Assembly (NCBI GenBank): GCA_026993285.1
Contig: JALWTZ010000434.1
Location: 1 to 10,499, forward strand
Length of the DNA stretch: 10,499 nucleotides
DNA from: Lysobacterales bacterium
GTDB taxonomy: Bacteria; Pseudomonadota; Gammaproteobacteria; Xanthomonadales; S139-57
Direction: 5' to 3'
The notes under the pieces are model-generated. The model made no database searches. It had not been told where the DNA came from and saw only the letters and a program-made list of their open reading frames with translations. Made by a program: the position numbers and the translations under genes. How positions within the stretch are numbered: position 1 is the first letter of the stretch; each line of letters opens with the position of its first letter. Shown here in pieces: positions 6,258 to 10,499 of the stretch.

Positions 6258-6938
6258 TTACCGTCTGCTGGCACGTTCTTGGGTCTTGGGTTCTTCCTGC
6301 TCGGCATACAGGTCGAACACTTCACCCTTGTAGATCCAGACCTTGATACCAATGATGCCGTAGGTGGTCAGGGCTTCAGCAAAACCATAGTCAATGTCCG
6401 CACGCAGTGTGTGCAGCGGCACACGGCCTTCGCGATACCATTCGGTACGGGCAATGTCGGCACCATTCAGACGACCAGCCACACTGACCTTGATACCGCC
6501 AGCACCCAGGCGCATGGCATTGCCAACGGCACGCTTCATGGCGCGGCGGAACATGATACGGCGTTCCAGCTGGGATGCAATGCTTTCTGCAACCAGTTGT
6601 GCGTCCAGCTCCGGCTTGCGCACCACTTCCACATTGATATGCACCGGCAGGCCGGCAATCTTGCTTACGGCCTGACGCAGCTTTTCAATGTCTTCACCCT
6701 TCTTGCCGATCACAATGCCCGGACGCGCCGTGTGAATGGTGATACGCATGCTCTTGGCGGGGCGTTCAATCTTGATCTTGCTGACGCCGGCCTCGAACAG
6801 ACGCTTCTTCAGGTATTCACGCACCCGCAGGTCGGTATTGAGGTATGCGGAATAATCCTTGCTGTTTGCAAACCACTTGGAATTCCAGTCCTTGGCAATG
6901 CCCAGGCGCATTCCGATCGGATGTACTTTCTGACCCAT
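6258..6938 (-). CDS. rpsC: 30S ribosomal protein S3 (uS3)
   Basis: S3 lies at the mRNA entry channel in the 30S head and contributes to the ribosome's mRNA helicase activity. The product is 226 residues, a little shorter than the 233 of E. coli, the difference being in the C-terminal tail. The start MGQKVHPIGMRLGI is invariant. The KH domain shows RPGIVIGKKGEDIEKLR, with the GKKG loop at 78-81. Arg131, Arg132 and Lys135 in MFRRAMKRA align with the E. coli residues implicated in helicase activity. The C-terminal domain has GRLNGADIARTEWYREGRVP (155-174) and IGIKVWIYKGEV (196-207). AAAGGCAG lies about 7 nt upstream of the ATG. It follows rplV by 39 nt. Confidence 0.98.
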   Translation of the reverse strand: MGQKVHPIGMRLGIAKDWNSKWFANSKDYSAYLNTDLRVREYLKKRLFEAGVSKIKIERPAKSMRITIHTARPGIVIGKKGEDIEKLRQAVSKIAGLPVHINVEVVRKPELDAQLVAESIASQLERRIMFRRAMKRAVGNAMRLGAGGIKVSVAGRLNGADIARTEWYREGRVPLHTLRADIDYGFAEALTTYGIIGIKVWIYKGEVFDLYAEQEEPKTQERASRR

Positions 6939-6977
6939 AATTCTGCCTTTATCAGTTCGGTATCTTTACAACCCGCC

Positions 6978-7307
6978 TCAATCGCCCACGGTCACGGTAA
7001 TGTGACTGGTACGCTTGAGGATTCGAGTACCACGGCCCTTGGCACGTGCTCTTCCCCGCTTGAGGGTCGGGCCTTCGTCCACATAGACAGCGGTCACTTT
7101 CAGTTCATCGATGTCCGCGCCTTCATTGTGCTCGGCATTGGCCACGGCCGAGAGCAGTACCTTGCGCATCAGATGCGCGGCTTTCTTGGTACTGAAAGAC
7201 AGCAGCTGCTCGGCCTTGTCCACCGGAAGACCACGAATCTGATTGGCCACCAGCCGTACTTTCTGGGCGGAAATGGCTGCACGCTTGTGTTTTGCTGAAA
7301 CTTGCAT
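6978..7307 (-). CDS. rplV: 50S ribosomal protein L22 (uL22)
   Basis: L22 lines the peptide exit tunnel, where its long beta-hairpin with L4 forms the constriction and takes part in stalling and macrolide response. The product is 109 residues (E. coli 110). Visible marks are SAQKVRLVANQIRG (13-26), ANAEHNEGADIDELKV (56-71) and the hairpin VDEGPTLKRGRARAKGRG (76-93). Residues 82-84 are LKR, at the place of the E. coli MKR that is deleted in some erythromycin-resistant mutants, so the loop is full length. The end RILKRTSHITVTV is typical. AAGAGGCG precedes the ATG by about 7 nt. It lies 12 nt after rpsS. Confidence 0.98.
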   Translation of the reverse strand: MQVSAKHKRAAISAQKVRLVANQIRGLPVDKAEQLLSFSTKKAAHLMRKVLLSAVANAEHNEGADIDELKVTAVYVDEGPTLKRGRARAKGRGTRILKRTSHITVTVGD

Positions 7308-7319
7308 GATTTTCGCCTC

Positions 7320-7595
7320 TTATCGCTTGGACTTCTTGTCAGCCGCGTGACCACGGTAGGTACGGGTCAGGGCGAATTCGCCCAGCTTGTGCCCGACCAT
7401 GTTTTCGTTGACCAGTACCGGCACATGCTGACGGCCGTTGTGCACGGCAATGGTCAGACCTACCATTTCCGGCATGATCATGGAGCGGCGCGACCAGGTC
7501 TTGATCGGACGCTTGTTGTTGCTTTCAATGGCGGCCTCGACTTTCTTCATCAGATGATGATCGACGAACGGCCCTTTTTTAATTGAACGTGGCAT
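7320..7595 (-). CDS. rpsS: 30S ribosomal protein S19 (uS19)
   Basis: S19 sits in the 30S head, complexed with S13 and contacting A-site tRNA and the 50S bridge. It is 91 residues (E. coli 92). The sequence MPRSIKKGPFVDHHLMKKVE (1-20), TWSRRSMIMPEMVGLTIAVH (33-52), NGRQHVPV and VGHKLGEFALTRTYRGH (67-83) matches the family nearly throughout, ending in a basic tail ADKKSKR. The start has GGTGGG about 8 nt upstream and follows rplB by 14 nt. Confidence 0.98.
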   Translation of the reverse strand: MPRSIKKGPFVDHHLMKKVEAAIESNNKRPIKTWSRRSMIMPEMVGLTIAVHNGRQHVPVLVNENMVGHKLGEFALTRTYRGHAADKKSKR

Positions 7596-7609
7596 TTGCT
7601 TGTCCCACC

Positions 7610-8431
7610 TTATTTGCGACGACGCACAATGTATTGATCAGTACGCTTGTTCTTACGAGTCTTGTAACCCTTGGTCGGCATGCCCCAGGGGCTGACCGGA
7701 TGACGGCCTCCGGAGGTACGGCCTTCACCACCACCATGTGGGTGATCCACCGGGTTCATGGCCACGCCGCGAACCGTCGGGCGAATACCACGCCAGCGGT
7801 TGGCACCCGCCTTGCCCAGCTTGCGCAGGGAGTGTTCGCCATGACTGACCTCGCCAATGGTGGCACGGCAGTCGGCCAGCACCTTGCGCATTTCGCCGGA
7901 ACGCAGACGCAGGGTGGCATAGGTGCCTTCACGGGCCACCAGCTGTGCCATGCCGCCGGCACTGCGAACCATCTGCGCGCCCTTGCCCGGTTTCAGTTCC
8001 ACACAGTGCACCACGGTACCCAGCGGAATATTCCGCAGAGGCAGGCAGTTACCGGCCTTGATGGGTGCTTCACGTCCGGACATCAATTCGTCTCCGGCCT
8101 TCACACCCTTGGGTGCGATGATGTAGCGACGCTCACCATCCAGGTATTTCAGCAGGGCAATGTGTGCCGTGCGGTTGGGATCATGCTCGATCCGTTCCAC
8201 GATGGCCGGAATACCGTCCTTGCGACGCTTGAAGTCGATGACCCGGTATTTCTGCTTGTGACCACCACCACGGTGACGTGTGGTGATACGCCCGTTGTTG
8301 TTGCGCCCGCCAGTCTTGGTCTTTTTTTCCACCAGCGGTGCGTAGGGCTTGCCCTTGTGCAAGCCCGGAGTTTTCACCTCAACTACACCACGGCGTCCGG
8401 GTGATGTGGGTTTCGCTTTTACGACTGCCAT
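7610..8431 (-). CDS. rplB: 50S ribosomal protein L2 (uL2)
   Basis: L2 is one of the largest and most conserved 50S proteins, needed for subunit joining and for peptidyl transferase activity. The 273 residues equal the E. coli length. The N-terminal part has TSPGRRG (9-15), then GGRNNNGRITTRHRGGGHKQ (41-60) and DFKRRKDGIPA (66-76). The central SH3-like part has GERRYIIAPKG and LRNIPLGT. The C-terminal signature MNPVDHPHGGGEGR (225-238) contains His230, the equivalent of E. coli His229, linked to peptide-bond formation. AAGGG lies about 8 nt before the ATG. It is 11 nt from rplW. Confidence 0.99.
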   Translation of the reverse strand: MAVVKAKPTSPGRRGVVEVKTPGLHKGKPYAPLVEKKTKTGGRNNNGRITTRHRGGGHKQKYRVIDFKRRKDGIPAIVERIEHDPNRTAHIALLKYLDGERRYIIAPKGVKAGDELMSGREAPIKAGNCLPLRNIPLGTVVHCVELKPGKGAQMVRSAGGMAQLVAREGTYATLRLRSGEMRKVLADCRATIGEVSHGEHSLRKLGKAGANRWRGIRPTVRGVAMNPVDHPHGGGEGRTSGGRHPVSPWGMPTKGYKTRKNKRTDQYIVRRRK

Positions 8432-8442
8432 GACAGTACCCT

Positions 8443-8736
8443 TTATTCAGTGCCGTAGAAGTCAATGCTCTGGCCTTCAGCCAGGCTGACATACGCTTTT
8501 TTCCAGTCCGCACGCTTGCCGGAACGGAAACGGAAGGTTTTGCTCTTGCCCTTCATGTTCACCGTACGAACCTGCTGTACGCTGACATCGAAAAGGGATT
8601 CGACTGCTTCCTTGATCTGCTGCTTGGTCGCTGTCCTGGCCACCTTGAAGGTGTACTGATTCGCAGCCTCACCTACACGTGTGGTTTTTTCGGAAACGTG
8701 TGGCGACAACAGCACCTTGTAGACATGTTCTTTCAT
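8443..8736 (-). CDS. rplW: 50S ribosomal protein L23 (uL23)
   Basis: L23 lies at the tunnel exit and is the docking site for trigger factor and the signal recognition particle. I choose the ATG that overlaps the rplD stop by 1 nt (TGATG), giving 97 residues that begin MKEHVYKVLLSPHVSEK, close to the start of Pseudomonas L23. An in-frame GTG four codons upstream has no spacing from the GAGGA motif and would overlap rplD by 13 nt, so it is less likely. Glu16 in HVSEK matches E. coli Glu18, the key chaperone contact. The C-terminal part has GKRADWKKAYVSLAEGQSID, typical of the family. Confidence 0.96.
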   Translation of the reverse strand: MKEHVYKVLLSPHVSEKTTRVGEAANQYTFKVARTATKQQIKEAVESLFDVSVQQVRTVNMKGKSKTFRFRSGKRADWKKAYVSLAEGQSIDFYGTE

Positions 8737-9338
8737 CAGCCCAGCCACTCCTCAATCTTCTTGGCCGCTTCCACGGTCATCACAACCTTGTCGGCAGCCA
8801 CCAGGGTCACGGGATCCAGAGCATCCACATCAATCACGGCCACACCGGGCACGTTACGGGCAGACAGCATGGTTTCCACATCCGGGGATGCCACGACAAC
8901 CACACCCTTGACCAGATCCAGTTCCGCAGCCTTGGCCACAAAATCACGGGTTTTACCGCTTTCCACCTTGAATGCATCCACCAGCATCAAACGCTCCTGA
9001 CGAACCAGCTCGGAGAGGATGGTCTGCATGGCGGCACGATACATCTTCTTGTTGACCTTCTGGGAGTGATCCCGAGGCGTAGCCGCAAAAGTCTTGCCAC
9101 CACCGCGCCACAGCGGGCTGCGGATGGTACCGGCACGTGCATGGCCGGTGCCTTTCTGCCGCCAGGGCTTCTTACCACCGCCACTGACGGCTGAACGATT
9201 CTTCTGCGCCTTGGTGCCGGCACGTGCTCCCGCCAGATAGGCGGTAACCACCTGATGCACGAGCGCCTCGGAGAAGGGGCGGGCAAAAGTCTTGTCGGAG
9301 AGGCTGACGCTTTGGCCGCCTTGTACATTCAGATCCAT
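8736..9338 (-). CDS. rplD: 50S ribosomal protein L4 (uL4)
   Basis: L4 is an early assembly protein whose extended loop reaches the peptide exit tunnel; in E. coli it also represses the S10 operon. The start giving MDLNVQGGQSV makes 200 residues (E. coli 201). An in-frame TTG six codons earlier would consume the ribosome binding site GAGAGGGG, so it is rejected. The loop is SGGGKKPWRQKGTGHARAG (52-70) and SPLWRGGGKTF (74-84), with Lys62 matching the macrolide-linked Lys63 of E. coli. The protein keeps the bulk of the family fold, but the upstream leader through which L4 acts in E. coli has no space here. It follows rplC by 14 nt and overlaps rplW by 1 nt. Confidence 0.97.
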   Translation of the reverse strand: MDLNVQGGQSVSLSDKTFARPFSEALVHQVVTAYLAGARAGTKAQKNRSAVSGGGKKPWRQKGTGHARAGTIRSPLWRGGGKTFAATPRDHSQKVNKKMYRAAMQTILSELVRQERLMLVDAFKVESGKTRDFVAKAAELDLVKGVVVVASPDVETMLSARNVPGVAVIDVDALDPVTLVAADKVVMTVEAAKKIEEWLG

Positions 9339-9352
9339 GTTTCTATCCCCTC

Positions 9353-9994
9353 TCAACGTGCCTTGACGGCCGGTTTAACCACAACACTGCCGCCGGTTGC
9401 ACCTGGCACAGCACCCTTGATCAGCAGCAGGCCACGCTCGGCATCCACCTGCACCACTTCCAGGTTATGCGTGGTGACTTGCTCGTCACCCATGTGCCCG
9501 GCCATCTTCTTGCCCTTGAACACACGGCCCGGTGTCTGGCACTGGCCAATGGAACCCGGCGCCCGGTGGGACAGGGAATTACCGTGGGTGGCATCCTGAG
9601 TGCGGAAGTTGTGGCGTTTGACAGCACCGGCAAAACCCTTGCCCTTGCTTACGCCGGTCACATCCACTTTCTGGCCATTTTCAAACAACTCCACGGTCAG
9701 CGTCTTGCCCGGCTCGAACTCAGCCACCTGGTCGGCACTGACTCGAAACTCACGCAACACGCGCGCCGGTTCCACACCGGCCTTGGCAAAATGGCCAGCC
9801 ATGGGCTTGTTCACCCGGTTCGGTTTCACGGGCTCGGCCGCAACCTGCAGGGCAAAATAGCCATCGGTCTCTTCGGTTTTCACCTGGGTCACCTGGTTGT
9901 TCACAACCTCGATCACGGTCACCGGCACGGATTGCCCGGTCTCCGTAAATACGCGGGTCATGCCTCGCTTGCGCCCAATCAGTCCAATCGTCAT
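9353..9994 (-). CDS. rplC: 50S ribosomal protein L3 (uL3)
   Basis: L3 initiates 50S assembly and extends a loop toward the peptidyl transferase centre. With the ATG for MTIGLIGRKRGMTRVF the product is 213 residues (E. coli 209). A longer frame opening with TTG inside the rpsJ stop would add nine unconserved residues and is rejected. The core is KGKGFAGAVKRHNFRTQDAT (117-136), then HGNSLSHRAPGSIGQCQTPG (137-156) and GKKMAGHMG. Gln151 corresponds to E. coli Gln150, the residue methylated by PrmB. The next residue is Cys where E. coli has Asn. The end KGAVPGATGGSVVVKPA is typical. AAGG lies about 9 nt upstream. It lies 23 nt after rpsJ. Confidence 0.98.
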   Translation of the reverse strand: MTIGLIGRKRGMTRVFTETGQSVPVTVIEVVNNQVTQVKTEETDGYFALQVAAEPVKPNRVNKPMAGHFAKAGVEPARVLREFRVSADQVAEFEPGKTLTVELFENGQKVDVTGVSKGKGFAGAVKRHNFRTQDATHGNSLSHRAPGSIGQCQTPGRVFKGKKMAGHMGDEQVTTHNLEVVQVDAERGLLLIKGAVPGATGGSVVVKPAVKAR

Positions 9995-10017
9995 GGTTCT
10001 ATGCCTTGTTCTTTTGA

Positions 10018-10329
10018 TCAAAACAGCTTGATCTGCACATCCACACCGGCGGGCAGATCAAGTTTCATCAATGCATCCACAGTCTTGTCGTTGGGATCGA
10101 CAATATCCATCAACCGCTTGTGGGTGCGCAGTTCATACTGGTCGCGAGCATCCTTGTTGACATGCGGCGAGATCAGCACGGTGTAGCGCTCCTTTTTGGT
10201 CGGAAGCGGGATCGGGCCTCGGATCTGGGCACCCGTACGGATCGCCGTTTCCACGATTTCGCTGGCAGAACGGTCGATCAAACGATGATCGAAAGCCTTC
10301 AAGCGAATTCTGATTTTCTGGTCAGCCAT
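10018..10329 (-). CDS. rpsJ: 30S ribosomal protein S10 / NusE (uS10)
   Basis: S10 is a 30S head protein that also acts as NusE, joining NusB in transcription antitermination and NusG in transcription-translation coupling. It is 103 residues, the E. coli length. The sequence IRIRLKAFDHRLIDRSASEI (6-25), TGAQIRGPIPLPTKKERYTV (32-51), SPHVNKDARDQYELRTHKR (54-72) and the end AGVDVQIKLF match the family along the full length. AAGG lies about 9 nt before the ATG. It is the first gene of the S10 block and lies only 44 nt after tuf. Confidence 0.99.
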   Translation of the reverse strand: MADQKIRIRLKAFDHRLIDRSASEIVETAIRTGAQIRGPIPLPTKKERYTVLISPHVNKDARDQYELRTHKRLMDIVDPNDKTVDALMKLDLPAGVDVQIKLF

Positions 10330-10354
10330 TTCTTTTTGCCTTTAACTGTTTACA

Positions 10355-10368
10355 ACTGCATTTGCAGT
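10355..10368 (-). repeat. Perfect 6-bp inverted repeat between tuf and rpsJ
   Basis: The transcript reads ACTGCA-AA-TGCAGT in the 44-nt gap. It lies 6 nt after the tuf stop codon and upstream of the rpsJ ribosome binding site. It is the only obvious symmetry in this gap. The 2-nt loop must open to about 4 nt in practice, leaving a weak stem, and no run of U follows, so it is not an intrinsic terminator. It may be chance, or a small element tuning read-through or mRNA stability. Confidence 0.3.
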
Positions 10369-10373
10369 CGGAA

Positions 10374-10499
10374 TCACTCGATGATCTTGGACACCACGCC
10401 CGCACCCACGGTACGGCCACCTTCACGGATGGCAAAGCGCAGGCCTTCTTCCATGGCGATGGGCGCAATCAGCTGCACCTTCATCTGGATGTTGTCACC
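10374..10499 (-). CDS. tuf: Elongation factor Tu, C-terminal end (5' part outside window)
   Basis: EF-Tu is the GTPase that delivers aminoacyl-tRNA to the ribosomal A site. Only the last 41 residues and the stop are present, belonging to beta-barrel domain 3. The fragment begins GDNIQMKVQLIAPIAM and continues through GLRFAIREGGRTVGAGVVSK to end IIE, against the very similar E. coli ending, which finishes in LG. Ending 44 nt before rpsJ, it is the last gene of the str operon (rpsL-rpsG-fusA-tuf), which here appears to run on into the S10 genes. Proteobacteria often carry two tuf copies; this one should be the copy next to fusA, but fusA is outside the window. Confidence 0.98.
   Translation of the reverse strand, partial: GDNIQMKVQLIAPIAMEEGLRFAIREGGRTVGAGVVSKIIE

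Noticed and set aside
6117..7298. A 393-codon open frame on the plus strand, opposite rplP, rpsC and rplV
   Set aside because: It lies wholly opposite three textbook ribosomal protein genes; its translation has low-complexity His/Gly/Leu-rich character and no recognisable domain. It is a product of codon bias in the true genes.
7583..8404. A 273-codon plus-strand open frame mirroring rplB
   Set aside because: Nearly the exact extent of rplB on the other strand; a shadow frame with no recognisable protein features.
9354..9356. Upstream TTG start for rplD adding six residues
   Set aside because: It would overlap the rplC stop and place the strong GAGAGGGG ribosome binding site inside the coding region; the ATG at 9338 gives the normal L4 N-terminus.
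10355..10368. Inverted repeat after tuf as a rho-independent terminator
   Set aside because: Stem of only 6 bp or fewer with A/T in it, a 2-nt loop, and no following run of U in the transcript.

Overview
The whole window is a densely packed run of ribosomal protein genes, all on the minus strand. It is the end of the str operon (tuf) followed by the S10 and spc operons in the classical bacterial order. Read in the direction of transcription, from high to low coordinates, the genes are: tuf (3' end only), rpsJ, rplC, rplD, rplW, rplB, rpsS, rplV, rpsC, rplP, rpmC, rpsQ, rplN, rplX, rplE, rpsN, rpsH, rplF, rplR, rpsE, rpmD, rplO and secY (3' end missing). That is 23 genes, 21 of them complete, and every reading frame is intact.

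The organism is a proteobacterium, most likely a non-enteric gammaproteobacterium of moderate G+C. Protein lengths and sequences follow Escherichia coli and Pseudomonas closely: 273-residue L2, 103-residue S10, 117-residue L18, 130-residue S8 and a 101-residue S14 without a zinc ribbon. The tuf gene lies directly upstream of rpsJ, unlike E. coli, where tufA is separated from the S10 promoter and its leader. I cannot name the genus. This comes from remembered family sequences, not from a search.

Layout: 10374-10499 is the EF-Tu C-terminus. 5377-10329 is the S10 block (S10, L3, L4, L23, L2, S19, L22, S3, L16, L29, S17). 1238-5326 is the spc block of ribosomal proteins (L14, L24, L5, S14, S8, L6, L18, S5, L30, L15). 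1-1235 is most of SecY, the protein-translocation channel. The largest gap between genes is 50 nt. Several gene pairs overlap by 1, 4 or 8 nt, which points to translational coupling. I see no terminator and no convincing promoter, so the simplest reading is one long transcript that enters from tuf and leaves through secY.

No stretch over 300 bases lacks a gene, and I found no mobile element, CRISPR array, RNA gene or unknown protein. I did not find an undescribed system here. The points worth a second look concern regulation and evolution: no room for an E. coli-type S10 leader, a short rpsQ-rplN junction, a weak candidate fold around the rplE start, and an S14 that keeps two of the four ancestral zinc-ligand cysteines.
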